The position numbers and the translations under genes were made by a program. This document shows, piece after piece, positions 7,260 to 16,673 of a stretch of DNA of 21,032 bases (position 1 is the first letter of the stretch; each line of letters starts with the position of its first letter). The stretch is from positions 1 to 21,032 of the forward strand of contig JAFAFV010000025.1 in NCBI GenBank assembly GCA_023423285.1. Reading direction: 5' to 3'. The notes under the pieces were generated by a model. It did no database searches and was not told the DNA's origin. It saw only the letters and a program-made list of their open reading frames with translations. Source of the DNA: Bacteroidota bacterium. GTDB taxonomy: Bacteria > Bacteroidota > Bacteroidia > Chitinophagales > Chitinophagaceae.

Positions 7260-10200
7260 ATGAAAAAACAGCTAAAACTCCTTGGTACAAGATGCCTCAG
7301 GCTCTTCTTATTAAGTGCCATCCTGTTTAGTACTTACGCTGTATCGTACGCGCAGGTAAGTGTAAAAGGTAAAGTAACGAATGTAAATGGCGAGGCGCTG
7401 GAAGGCGTCAATATCACCATTCAAAACTCACAGGTTGGAACCATCACCAATAATAAGGGAGAGTACAATATTTCTGTTCCAGGCCTCAATAGCTTATTAG
7501 ATTTTTCTTACGTAGGCTATAATACTGTTGCTATAGCCATCAATGGCAGAACAGTGGTAGACGTGACCATGGTACAAAGCACCCAAACTTTAGATGATGT
7601 GGTGGTGGTAGGGTATGGAACCCAGCGAAGAGTAAGCATTACCGGCGCTGTTTCCACGCTTTCTGATAAAGAATTAATGAAATCTCCTACAATAGGTGTT
7701 ACCAACGTGCTGGGTTCGCGGGTGGCGGGTGTTACAATGCTTCAATCCACAGGGCAGCCCGGGTATGATGCCGCTTCATTATTAATTCGCGGAGAAGGCG
7801 CTACTTATATTGTAGATGGTGTTCAGCGCAGTATTAATGAAATAGACCCCAATGAAATTGAATCCGTTTCTGTTTTAAAAGATGCCACTTCTGCATCTGT
7901 GTATGGTTTGAATGCCACATCTGTGGTCATTGTTACCACCAAAAAAGGGCAAAGCGGTAAAACCAATATTACCTACAACGGGTCATACGGCATCAGCCAA
8001 AATGCGAATCAGTTAAAGTGGCTGGATGGCCCTGGTTATGCGTATTGGTACAACCAGGCCAGAGAACTGGATGGAGATGCTACCGTTTTTACGTCTGAAC
8101 AAGTACAAAAAATGCGGGACGGCGTTGACGGATGGGGAAATACCAACTGGTACGACAAAGTATTTGGTGTTGGTTCCAATTCTCACCACAACGTCAATGC
8201 ATCGGGTGGAAATGACAGAGTAAGGTTTTTTACTTCTGTAGGCGCTTTTCAACAAAAGGGGAATGTAGATAAATTTCTTTATGACCGCTATAACTTCCGT
8301 ACAAATGTGGATGCAAAAATCAGCAAGAATCTTTTATTAACCATCAATTTTGCAGGAAGAGAAGAAAAAAGAGACAACCCCCGCTACCCGGCAGACCCTA
8401 ATAACTGGCACAATATACCCCAGCAGGCGGTGAGGGCGCTTCCTTATTTTTCTGAAAAATGGACGGTTGAAGGCAAAGAATACTATGTGTCTACCCCAAC
8501 AGCATCTTCGCCGGTAAGCCCGCTTGCAGCCATCAATGAATCCGGATACGCCCGGTATAAAAATACATTTGTACAGTCGAATTTTACGCTGGAATATAAA
8601 TTTCCCTGGATAGAGGGGCTTAGCGCAAAGTTCATGGGTGCTTATGACCGGTTCATGCAATTCAACAAAGTATTGGCTATTCCTTTTCAAACCATGCTGG
8701 CTACATTGCCCAATACTACCACAGAAAACATCAGCTATCGCTTATTTACTGATAATTCGGGAAACACCGCATTAACAGAGTCGGCGCACAGTTCTACAAA
8801 TGTGGTTACACAATCAAGCCTGCACTTCAACCGTGCATTTGGGGAACACAGGGTGAACTTTTTGGGACTGGCAGAAACAAGAAATGAATTTGGAAACGGT
8901 TTAGGTGCAACTGGCTACGGGCTTGATTTTATAAGTTTGGCTGAGTTGAATATGATTACCAATCAAACCGGAAATGGCACAGAAAAAATTCCTTCCATTA
9001 GTGGTAGCAGCAGCCAGTCGCGCTTAATAGGTTATGTGGGACGCCTGAACTATGAATACAGCAACCGGTATCTTGCCGAGCTTTCGATGCGCAGAGACGG
9101 TAGTTATTTATTTAGCGGTATGAACGGCGCGCGCTGGATCAACCTGCCTGCTTTTTCTTTGGGCTGGAGGATTAATAATGAAAGCTGGTTTCATGCACCC
9201 TGGATCAACAACCTGAAGCTCAGAGGTGGTATTGGTAAAACTGCTACTTCCGGCGTAAGCCCTTTTCAATATTTAAATTTAATGGTAATAGCGCCGAACC
9301 AGTTTGTGCTGGGCCAGGCCAGCCAAAGCATTTTGTATACCAGCACCCTTGGTAACCCTAATCTTACCTGGGCCAAAGCCATTACTTACAACATGGGTTT
9401 GGATTTTAATGCCTGGGGCGGCTTGCTGGGGCTTGAGTTTGACGTGTTTTACAAATATCAGTATGATTTGCTGGGCACTATTTCCGGCGCTTACCCACCT
9501 TCTATGGGCGGCTACTATTTTAATACAGCCAACGTCAACAAAATTGATTACAGAGGTTTTGATATGACGTTGAGCCACAACAATCACATTGGTGAGTTTA
9601 ATTATGGGGTTAAATTCATTGCTTCTTATGCAAAAAGAAGATGGCTTTATTATGCCGGCGATTCAGAAAACACGCCCGATTATAGAAAACTGACGGGAAA
9701 AGAAGTGGGTTCTCAACTGGGCTTTATTTCAGAAGGACTGTTTCAATCTCAGGAAGACATTAATAATTCCCCAACCATACCAGGTGCGCCGGTGCTTCCA
9801 GGCTATATTAAATATAAAGACAGAAATGGCGATGGTAAAATTACCTACGCGCAGGATATGGGATATGTTGGAAAAAGCGCTTATCCTAAATACCAGACTT
9901 CCCTCAACCTGTTTGGTAACTGGAAAGGCTTTGATGTAGATATTTTGCTGCAGGCAGGTTTAGGTCGTACAGTGGCTTTAACAGGTGTGTATACAGCCGA
10001 AGGCGCAGCAGGCGTAATGGACAACACGGCCTTTACAAAACCCTTCTATCACGGAGGAAACTCTCCTGAATTTTTACTCGAAAATTCCTGGACACCAGAA
10101 AATACCAATGCAGAATTTCCACGCCTTTCGCTGGTTACAGTTAGTTCTAATAATGCGTATTCTTCTACTTTCTGGTACCGCCCCGGCGATTATGTGCGGT

Positions 10201-10409
10201 TAAAGTCTTTCCAAATAGGCTATAGCGTTCCCGGCGCTTTACTCAAACGTGTAGGAGTAGAAAGAATAAGATTTTTTGCACAGGGCTCCAATCTTTTCAC
10301 CATTAGTGAGCTGACAAAATATAATATTGACCCCGAACAACCTGGTGTTAACAACGGATATTATCCCCAGCAAAAAACAGTTTCTTTTGGACTTAATTTA
10401 TCAATATAA
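7260..10409 (+). CDS. SusC/RagA-like TonB-dependent outer-membrane transporter
   Basis: A 1049-residue outer-membrane importer. A signal peptide (about 1-31, ending SYAQ) is followed by a carboxypeptidase-regulatory-like beta-sandwich (about 33-108, VKGKVTNVNGEALEGVNITI). The segment DDVVVVGYGTQRR (112-124) leads into the plug domain (LIRGEGATYIVDGV, INEIDPNEIESVSVLKDATSASVYG, IVTTKKG). A roughly 800-residue 22-strand barrel follows, ending in a short aromatic-rich strand (VSFGLNLSI). The plug reads YGLNATSVVIVTTKKG where many SusC proteins have YGSRGANGV, a variant region. There is no extra N-terminal anti-sigma-interacting domain, and no sigma/anti-sigma pair nearby, so control probably rests with the ROK protein. 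It pairs with the SusD gene 15 bases downstream and should import an oligosaccharide into the periplasm. Confidence 0.97.
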   Translation: MKKQLKLLGTRCLRLFLLSAILFSTYAVSYAQVSVKGKVTNVNGEALEGVNITIQNSQVGTITNNKGEYNISVPGLNSLLDFSYVGYNTVAIAINGRTVVDVTMVQSTQTLDDVVVVGYGTQRRVSITGAVSTLSDKELMKSPTIGVTNVLGSRVAGVTMLQSTGQPGYDAASLLIRGEGATYIVDGVQRSINEIDPNEIESVSVLKDATSASVYGLNATSVVIVTTKKGQSGKTNITYNGSYGISQNANQLKWLDGPGYAYWYNQARELDGDATVFTSEQVQKMRDGVDGWGNTNWYDKVFGVGSNSHHNVNASGGNDRVRFFTSVGAFQQKGNVDKFLYDRYNFRTNVDAKISKNLLLTINFAGREEKRDNPRYPADPNNWHNIPQQAVRALPYFSEKWTVEGKEYYVSTPTASSPVSPLAAINESGYARYKNTFVQSNFTLEYKFPWIEGLSAKFMGAYDRFMQFNKVLAIPFQTMLATLPNTTTENISYRLFTDNSGNTALTESAHSSTNVVTQSSLHFNRAFGEHRVNFLGLAETRNEFGNGLGATGYGLDFISLAELNMITNQTGNGTEKIPSISGSSSQSRLIGYVGRLNYEYSNRYLAELSMRRDGSYLFSGMNGARWINLPAFSLGWRINNESWFHAPWINNLKLRGGIGKTATSGVSPFQYLNLMVIAPNQFVLGQASQSILYTSTLGNPNLTWAKAITYNMGLDFNAWGGLLGLEFDVFYKYQYDLLGTISGAYPPSMGGYYFNTANVNKIDYRGFDMTLSHNNHIGEFNYGVKFIASYAKRRWLYYAGDSENTPDYRKLTGKEVGSQLGFISEGLFQSQEDINNSPTIPGAPVLPGYIKYKDRNGDGKITYAQDMGYVGKSAYPKYQTSLNLFGNWKGFDVDILLQAGLGRTVALTGVYTAEGAAGVMDNTAFTKPFYHGGNSPEFLLENSWTPENTNAEFPRLSLVTVSSNNAYSSTFWYRPGDYVRLKSFQIGYSVPGALLKRVGVERIRFFAQGSNLFTISELTKYNIDPEQPGVNNGYYPQQKTVSFGLNLSI

Positions 10410-10424
10410 ATAAAAGAAATAAAA

Positions 10425-12038
10425 ATGAGAAAGACAATTCAGATACTCGCTTTAGCTATACTGGTTTTTAATGGGTATGGCTGTAAAAAGTGGCTCGATC
10501 TTACTCCCACCAGTCAGCTTACTGATAAAGTTGTATGGGATGATGAATCAAGTGTAAACCTGTATATTAATGGCTTCTACACTTATCTGCATCAATACGG
10601 TCAATTTGGAACACAGCAGTTTCAGGGAAGCCTTACCGAAAGTTTAACACCAACATTTAAATACGGCTCATACGCGTTGGGGCATAAAGCAGGGCATCCC
10701 AACAACTATGTATTCAACCCAAGCGTGATTACACCGGCAAGTGTACTTTATGATAATTGGAACGATGCTTATAATAAGATCAGAAGGATGAATGAATTTT
10801 TACATTCAATGAATAAATATTCGTCCTACTCTGAGGAGCAAAATACCAGGTGGGAAGCGCAAACCCGCTTTTTCCGCGCGTTTATTTATTTTCAATTGGC
10901 AAAAAGGCATGGCGGGGTGATTTTATACACCAGCCTTGACGAAATGGAAAAAGATAAAGCCCTGAGCTCAGAAGAAGAAACATGGAATCTGGTACAATCG
11001 GATCTTGATTTTGCAATTTCTCATCTTCCTGAAGAGTGGCCGGCAGCGGAAAAACAGCGCGTCACAAAATATGCAGCACTTGCCTTTAAATCGCGCGCCA
11101 TGTTATACGCAAAACGCTGGCAACAGGCTTATGATGCAGCCAACCAGGTTGTTAATTCTGGTAAATATACTTTAGTGGCTAATTATGCCAACGCCTGGAA
11201 AGGCAATAATACCGAATCAATTTTAGAATTCCGGTATCATGTATCAGGCCCCAACCATATTTTTGACAGAGATTATGTGCCGCTGAGCGATGGCTACGAG
11301 TTTGGCGCTTTGGGTACGCCAACTCAGGAAATGGTAGAGAGCTATGAAAAAACGGATGGAACAAAAATCAATTGGGCCGATTACCACAAACCTAACGCTG
11401 CACGGCCTCCTTATGAAGAGTTGGAACCCCGCTTTAAAGCCACGGTTATTTATCCGGGCAGCGTATGGAAAGGTAAGGTGATGGAGAACTCTGTAAATGG
11501 CACCAACGGAACATTTATGGCTTATCGTGCGCAGCCCTATTCGTATGGTTATACCACCACCGGTTACTTTTTAAAAAAATTGCTTGACGAAAATCTTACT
11601 GACATCAAAGGCACACCCAGCACCCAGCCATGGGTAGAAATAAGATATGCAGAAGTGCTGCTGAACAAAGCTGAAGCCGCCTATCACCTTAACAGAATGG
11701 GAGATGCAAGAGACGCCATGAATCTGGTGCGCGCAAGGGTAGGGCTGCCGCCCAAATCTTCGGGTGGTGAAGAATGGTTTAGAGATTATATTAACGAGCG
11801 AAAGGTAGAACTGGCTTATGAAGGGCATTTGTTTTGGGATATGCGCAGGTGGAAACTGGCCCATATTGAATACAACAATGTACGCGCTCATGGATTTAAA
11901 ATTACCGGTAGCAATTATGAATACATAGATGTGGATTATCAGGACAGAAAGTTTCTTGAAAAAACGTACATCTTACCAATTCCTGATAGTGAACTGGAAA
12001 ATAATTCTTTAGTAGAACAACATCCTTTATGGAGATAA
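10425..12038 (+). CDS. SusD/RagB-like glycan-binding lipoprotein
   Basis: A 537-residue outer-surface lipoprotein and the partner lid of the upstream SusC. The signal peptide ends at C20 (NGYGC), followed by KKWLDLTPTSQLTD, the usual start of mature SusD proteins. The N-terminal SusD_3-type TPR region is clear (TRFFRAFIYFQLAKRHGGV, SDLDFAISHLPEEW, ALAFKSRAMLYAKRWQQAYDAANQVVNSGKY). The C-terminal RagB/SusD part carries WVEIRYAEVLLNKAEAAYHLN, RDAMNLVRARVGLP, YINERKVELAYEGHLFWDMRRW and, near the end, TYILPIPDSELENN. All segments and the length fit the family; nothing is missing. The aromatic residues that would contact the ligand cannot be assigned to a glycan by eye. Confidence 0.97.
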   Translation: MRKTIQILALAILVFNGYGCKKWLDLTPTSQLTDKVVWDDESSVNLYINGFYTYLHQYGQFGTQQFQGSLTESLTPTFKYGSYALGHKAGHPNNYVFNPSVITPASVLYDNWNDAYNKIRRMNEFLHSMNKYSSYSEEQNTRWEAQTRFFRAFIYFQLAKRHGGVILYTSLDEMEKDKALSSEEETWNLVQSDLDFAISHLPEEWPAAEKQRVTKYAALAFKSRAMLYAKRWQQAYDAANQVVNSGKYTLVANYANAWKGNNTESILEFRYHVSGPNHIFDRDYVPLSDGYEFGALGTPTQEMVESYEKTDGTKINWADYHKPNAARPPYEELEPRFKATVIYPGSVWKGKVMENSVNGTNGTFMAYRAQPYSYGYTTTGYFLKKLLDENLTDIKGTPSTQPWVEIRYAEVLLNKAEAAYHLNRMGDARDAMNLVRARVGLPPKSSGGEEWFRDYINERKVELAYEGHLFWDMRRWKLAHIEYNNVRAHGFKITGSNYEYIDVDYQDRKFLEKTYILPIPDSELENNSLVEQHPLWR

Positions 12039-12059
12039 TTATCTTAAAACATCATTGAT

Positions 12060-13721
12060 ATGAAAAATAATATTTTATTCACGCTGTTGCTTATTGCGGG
12101 TGTGTTCCTCGGGCTCCAAAGTTGTCAAAAGGTGGCAGATCTTACCCCGCCGGTTTCCCGCGAGGGCATTAACAACATAACGGCGTCTTTTGAAAACGAT
12201 AACAGCTCGGAAAATGTTTTTACCAGCGAAATTGATCATCAAAACAGGGTCATCACCATCGTTTTCCCTTACAACTATCCGCGCACATCTCAAAATGTGC
12301 TTACAATGGATGATCTGTCACGCGTAAGAGTGGTAGCCAACCTGGATGACAATGTTACTATCACGCCTTCGTTGTTGTTTATGGACCTGAGAAAAGACAA
12401 TTACATCACCATAAAAGATCAGGCAAAAAGCGAAAAGCAATATAAAGTAGTAGCAGAAATCAGAAAAAATTCTGAAGCCCGTATAACCAACTACGAGTTG
12501 CCATCACTGGGTATAACAGGTGTTATTAATGAAGAACAAAAAACCATTTCTTTAATTTCCATTGAGCCAATTGGCAATGCAATGGCGGATGTCAGCATTT
12601 CACACGGTGCTACCATTAGCCCGGATCCTGAAAAAACAACCCTGAACTATGATCAGGAATTGCAAATAACGGTTACGGCACAAAATAATGTTGATAAAAC
12701 AATTTATACAGTAAAAAAAGCGGTTCCGAAAAAAATTCCGCTTGGCTTACGGGCAGGCAGCGCCAAAATACTGTGGGCTAAAAAATTAAACACCGACCTG
12801 GGTATCAGCGTTCTGAATCTTACCGGTGGGCTTGCTGCAACAAAAGATTATGTAGTGCTGAATACAAGGGGGCTGAACAGCATTTACCTGGATCGAAAAA
12901 CAGGAAATGTGGCCGGTACCATCAACCTGGGCAGTCATGCAGGAAATTTAACTAACTTCTACAATACCGCTGATGATAATGATAACATCCTGGTTTGTAA
13001 CCTTGCGCCCAACGCAGGTGCATTTAAAATACTAAGGATAAAAGGCGTAAATGGTACTCCTGAGCCATATATTGAGTGGAACGGCGGATTGGCACTTGGC
13101 AGAAAAATATCTGTAAAAGGTAGTTTAGATGGAAACGCTATCATTACTGCTCCTGTTTTAGCCGCTGGCAATCAATTTGCACGCTGGCAGGTAATCAACG
13201 GTGTTCTTCAGTCTCAGGTGCCAACCATTGTTACCATTTCAGGAATAGGCGGCAGTTGGAACAATAATGCCGACGTGGTTTATACAGATCCTGCAAACAT
13301 TAACAGCGATTATTTTGCCGCCTACTATGCCGCGCCTTATAAATTTGCCTGGGTAAATGGCGCTACCAATGCCATTAAAGCTTTTGGGCCAGCCATTGTT
13401 TCTAACTGGATATCTAATGCGGCAGATTACACGGTGTTCAATGGCAATGGTTATGCAGTGCAAAATTCCATCAACTCCTTTACCTGGGGAAGTGATGATG
13501 CCATCTACCTGTATGATGCAGGTTCTGCTTCAAGTTTTACTTCTGCTATCTGGAGCGCTCCAATAGGTACCTACGGCGGTAAAGACAACGGTGGGCAGAA
13601 TGCTAATGGAACAGGAGATGTGGCCCTGAAAGTGTCTGATAACGGGTATTATATGTACCTGTATTTTATGTTTACCAACGGGCAGGTGGTTTGTGTACAA
13701 TTTGATTGTATAGATATGTAA
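12060..13721 (+). CDS. DUF5018-like surface lipoprotein in the SusE position
   Basis: A 553-residue lipoprotein, lipobox ending at C22 (LGLQSCQK). The first roughly 225 residues look like two tandem Ig-like beta-sandwiches: an ITASFENDNSSENVFT ... ITIVFPYNYP unit with YKVVAE at its end, and an ITNYELPSLGITGVINEEQKTISL ... YTVKKAVPKK unit. This arrangement is typical of the DUF5018 family of SusCD-linked proteins. Residues from about 235 are a repeated beta-rich part with Asn/Gly-rich loops (NADVVYTDPANINSDYFAAYYA, GNGYAVQNSINSFTWGSDDAIYLYDAG), plausibly a beta-propeller that binds glycan at the cell surface. It lies 21 bases after susD, where SusE/SusF-like binding proteins usually sit. No catalytic motif is seen. 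Assignment to DUF5018 is from recall of the family pattern, not a search. Confidence 0.75.
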   Translation: MKNNILFTLLLIAGVFLGLQSCQKVADLTPPVSREGINNITASFENDNSSENVFTSEIDHQNRVITIVFPYNYPRTSQNVLTMDDLSRVRVVANLDDNVTITPSLLFMDLRKDNYITIKDQAKSEKQYKVVAEIRKNSEARITNYELPSLGITGVINEEQKTISLISIEPIGNAMADVSISHGATISPDPEKTTLNYDQELQITVTAQNNVDKTIYTVKKAVPKKIPLGLRAGSAKILWAKKLNTDLGISVLNLTGGLAATKDYVVLNTRGLNSIYLDRKTGNVAGTINLGSHAGNLTNFYNTADDNDNILVCNLAPNAGAFKILRIKGVNGTPEPYIEWNGGLALGRKISVKGSLDGNAIITAPVLAAGNQFARWQVINGVLQSQVPTIVTISGIGGSWNNNADVVYTDPANINSDYFAAYYAAPYKFAWVNGATNAIKAFGPAIVSNWISNAADYTVFNGNGYAVQNSINSFTWGSDDAIYLYDAGSASSFTSAIWSAPIGTYGGKDNGGQNANGTGDVALKVSDNGYYMYLYFMFTNGQVVCVQFDCIDM

Positions 13722-13734
13722 TTATTAAATACGG

Positions 13735-13773
13735 GGATAATGGCTATCATAAAAGAAGCCATTATCCTTTTTT
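13735..13773 (+). terminator. Strong Rho-independent terminator inside the locus
   Basis: A perfect 11-base-pair stem, GGATAATGGCT (13735-13745) with AGCCATTATCC (13757-13767), encloses an 11-base loop and is followed by six T (13768-13773). Flanking G:T pairs could extend it. It lies 14 bases after the DUF5018-like gene and 15 before the next start, splitting the run of genes into an upstream (oxidoreductase to SusE-position) and a downstream part. With no clear promoter between it and the next gene, it may work as a partial terminator that lowers expression of the later genes. Confidence 0.9.
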
Positions 13774-13787
13774 AAAAAAGAGAGCTA

Positions 13788-15173
13788 ATGAAGCGTTGCA
13801 CTGGTATCAAAATATGGATGACAACCTTTGTATTTATCATAGCGGCACTGCTGGCCACTGGTTGTAAAAAGGTAACAGAAAAAAATTATGAATTTCCCGA
13901 TCCTCCTAAAAACAATGATAAAAAGCCACGCTACATCTGGATAGATGCAGCGGCTAACTTTAATGATTTTGCTAATAGTAAAGATAAAATAGCCCGCGAC
14001 CTGGCGCTTGCTAAGGATGCAGGCTTTACCGACGTTGTAGTGGATATTCGCCCTACGTCAGGCGATATTCTTTACCATTCATCGGCAGAAGGAGCGCATC
14101 AGGTAGAATGGTTGCCGGCCTGGGTGAACGGTGTTTACACAAAAGTACATCGTACTGAAACCTGGGATTACCTGCAGGCTTTTGTAGATAAAGGCCATGA
14201 GCTTGGATTGAAAGTACATGCCGGGTTTAATACCATGGTGGGTGGTCACGGCAGCACGTTGGGTAGCCAGGGGCTGCTTTACCGGGATGGGACTAAAAAA
14301 TCGTGGGCAACAGCAGAAAACCTTTCTACAGGAATTAAAAATACGATGGACAACGGATCGGGAACCAAGTTTTTTAATCCGGCAAATGATGATGTACAAA
14401 ATTATCTTATCAATCTTTTAAAAGACCTTGCCAGGTATAATTTGGATGGTATTTTTATTGACAGAGGTCGTTTTGACGGCATTCAATCAGATTTTTCTGA
14501 AACAACACGCCAAAAGTTTCAAACCTACCTGGGAGGAACGGTCATTAAAAATTTCCCGGAAGATATTCTTCCGCCAGGCGCAACAATGAGTGCGGTAATG
14601 GCTATGACTACGTATCCCGAATATTTTACCAGATGGCTGGAGTTTAGAGCTAAAGTAATGTACGATTTTATGGCAAAAGCGCGTGCGGCCATCAAATCTG
14701 TCAATCCAAAAGTCCAATTTGGTGTGTATGTTGGCGGGTGGTATTCTACTTACTATGAAGTAGGCGTGAATTGGGCAAGTTCAAAATATGATCCTTCTGC
14801 TACTTATAAGTGGGCCACAAAAAACTATAAGAATTATGGATATGCCGCCCTGATGGATCAAATGCTGATTGGCGCATACGCAAACCCCGGAAGTGTTTAT
14901 GGTACTTCAGAGTGGACAATGCAGGGCTTTAGCAGGCTGGCGTTTGAAAAAATAAAGAAAGACTGCCCTATTGTGGCTGCAGGCCCTGATGTTGGCAACT
15001 GGGATGCTGCTAACAGATATACACCCGATCAGGAAAATCTGGCGATCGTTAATTCTGTAAAGGCGTGTATGGATGAATGTGATGGCTATTTCCTTTTTGA
15101 TATGATTCATTTAAAAATGGCGAACCAATGGCAATATGCCAAAGAAGGAATTCAGAAAGCTATTACCAATTAA
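13788..15173 (+). CDS. GHL10-like TIM-barrel glycoside hydrolase lipoprotein
   Basis: A 461-residue lipoprotein: the signal peptide ends at C26 (LLATGCKK), then a Pro/Lys/Asn-rich linker of about 20 residues precedes a TIM-barrel domain beginning PRYIWIDAAANF. The pattern fits the family-10-like glycosyl hydrolase group (GHL10, PF02638): ARDLALAKDAGFTDVVVDIRPTSGDILY at strands 1-2, HELGLKVHAGFNTM at strand 3, FFNPANDDVQNYLINLLKDLARYNLDGIFIDRGRFDG at strand 4, VQFGVYVGGWY later, and DGYFLFDMIHL near the end. D220 or D225 in LDGIFIDRGRFDG occupies the usual catalytic strand position. Known GHL10 members are few and their substrates vary, so no bond can be named. It starts 15 bases after the terminator and is the only hydrolase-like lipoprotein in the cluster, hence a likely surface or outer-membrane-attached enzyme. 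Confidence 0.78.
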   Translation: MKRCTGIKIWMTTFVFIIAALLATGCKKVTEKNYEFPDPPKNNDKKPRYIWIDAAANFNDFANSKDKIARDLALAKDAGFTDVVVDIRPTSGDILYHSSAEGAHQVEWLPAWVNGVYTKVHRTETWDYLQAFVDKGHELGLKVHAGFNTMVGGHGSTLGSQGLLYRDGTKKSWATAENLSTGIKNTMDNGSGTKFFNPANDDVQNYLINLLKDLARYNLDGIFIDRGRFDGIQSDFSETTRQKFQTYLGGTVIKNFPEDILPPGATMSAVMAMTTYPEYFTRWLEFRAKVMYDFMAKARAAIKSVNPKVQFGVYVGGWYSTYYEVGVNWASSKYDPSATYKWATKNYKNYGYAALMDQMLIGAYANPGSVYGTSEWTMQGFSRLAFEKIKKDCPIVAAGPDVGNWDAANRYTPDQENLAIVNSVKACMDECDGYFLFDMIHLKMANQWQYAKEGIQKAITN

Positions 15174-15193
15174 AAATATTCTTACAAACATTC

Positions 15194-16615
15194 ATGAAAG
15201 TCCTAACGAGTTTATTTTTTTTCATCCTGTATAGCCTCAATATTTATGCACAGCCTCATGTGGTACATGGCCGTGTACTGGCGGGTGATAAAGGGCTGGC
15301 GCAGGTAATTGTAACCGATGGTTATACCTGTGTGGGCACTGATAAAAATGGATTTTATCAACTTTCGGTAAATGAACAGGCGGCTTTTATTTATATATCT
15401 GCCCCTTCGGGTTTCCATGTGCACGACAGTGCCGGAATTCCTAAGTTTTATCAAAAATATACAAGAAGCACCTCCCTGTATAATTTTAAATTATCAAAAA
15501 ACAAAACCAATGATTTAAAGCATGTATTGTTAGTCCACACTGACCCTCAGTTTCATAAAGCTGCCAACTTTGTACAGTACAAAAAAATAATTGCAGACAC
15601 TAAAAAAACGGTCGCTGATTATAAGGATTTTGAAGTATTTGGCATTGACTGTGGAGACCTGGTAGGGGATAAGCCAGATTTATATGCTCATTACATTGAC
15701 CACCTTAGCCAGACAGGAGTGCCATTTTACCGTGTAAAGGGAAATCATGATATGAATTATGGTGGGCGCAGCCATGTAACTTCCACAAAAACATATAATG
15801 CTTTATTTGGTCCTGCGTATTACTCTTTTAATAAAGGCAAAGTTCATTATGTTGTTTTAGATAATGTATTCTATTTAGGCCGCGATTATTTCTATATGGG
15901 CTATCTAGCTGAAGAGATGCTTCGCTGGCTGGAACAGGATCTTGCCCATGTTGATAAAGGGGCAACTGTTTTTGTGGCCATGCACATTCCGGCCAGGCTT
16001 ACGCCTCATGCAGCGCAGTTTAAGTATGATGCCGAAAGCATCGCCCATCAAACTGTAAATACCGCGTCGTTGTTTAAAATGCTGGAACCTTATAATGCAC
16101 ACATCCTTACAGGGCATATGCATTATAATAAAAACATGATCCATTCACCCACACTTTATGAGCACAATACCGGTGCCATTTCTGGCACATGGTGGCAGGG
16201 AGATTATTGCCTGGATGGCACCCCAATAGGCTATGGCGTATACGAAATTGAGGGCAATAATGTAAAGTGGTATTATAAAACCGTAGGAAAAGACAGGACG
16301 CATCAGTTTCGCTTATATCCTGTAGGAAAATTAAAAGAGTTTCCTGAAAGTTTTTCTGTAAATATTTGGAACTGGGATAAAGACTGGAAAGTGGAATGGT
16401 GGGAGAACGGCCAGTATAAAGGGGCCATGAACCCCGCTACGGCAACAGACCCGGCAGTAGCAGAAATGTGTGCAGATAAAGAAAAGTTAGAATTTTCCTG
16501 GATAGCGCCTATCACAACCGATCATATTTTCACAGCAATACCTAAAGACAAAAATGCTGCAATAAAAGTGGTAGTTACTGACCGGTTTGGAAACAAATTC
16601 CGGCAGGAGCTATGA
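15194..16615 (+). CDS. Secreted calcineurin-like metallophosphoesterase with N- and C-terminal accessory domains
   Basis: A 473-residue exported protein. I chose ATG 15194 rather than the upstream in-frame ATG at 15128, because it gives a clean signal peptide (MKVLTSLFFFILYSLNIYAQ) and avoids a 46-base overlap with the previous gene. An N-terminal regulatory-like beta-sandwich (HVVHGRVLAGDKGLAQVIVTDG..., MetallophosN type) precedes the catalytic domain. All metal motifs are present: D117-P-Q119, G154-D155-L-V-G-D159, G183-N-H-D186, H264 in MHIPA and G307-H308-M-H310. A C-terminal MetallophosC-like domain follows (about 350-473). The Asp-x-Gln first motif, instead of Asp-x-His, is common in this subgroup. 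It should cleave a phosphomonoester or phosphodiester in the periplasm. Its place in a glycan locus suggests a phosphate-decorated substrate, but these proteins are rarely characterised. Confidence 0.88.
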   Translation: MKVLTSLFFFILYSLNIYAQPHVVHGRVLAGDKGLAQVIVTDGYTCVGTDKNGFYQLSVNEQAAFIYISAPSGFHVHDSAGIPKFYQKYTRSTSLYNFKLSKNKTNDLKHVLLVHTDPQFHKAANFVQYKKIIADTKKTVADYKDFEVFGIDCGDLVGDKPDLYAHYIDHLSQTGVPFYRVKGNHDMNYGGRSHVTSTKTYNALFGPAYYSFNKGKVHYVVLDNVFYLGRDYFYMGYLAEEMLRWLEQDLAHVDKGATVFVAMHIPARLTPHAAQFKYDAESIAHQTVNTASLFKMLEPYNAHILTGHMHYNKNMIHSPTLYEHNTGAISGTWWQGDYCLDGTPIGYGVYEIEGNNVKWYYKTVGKDRTHQFRLYPVGKLKEFPESFSVNIWNWDKDWKVEWWENGQYKGAMNPATATDPAVAEMCADKEKLEFSWIAPITTDHIFTAIPKDKNAAIKVVVTDRFGNKFRQEL

Positions 16616-16673
16616 ATAGGAGACATAAAGCATCAGACAAAAATCAATTTTTCATCAATAAAATATTTCATTC

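Noticed and set aside
15128..15193. Upstream extension of the metallophosphoesterase
   Set aside because: It would overlap the preceding gene by 46 bases and put 22 non-signal residues before a typical signal peptide that begins at 15194.
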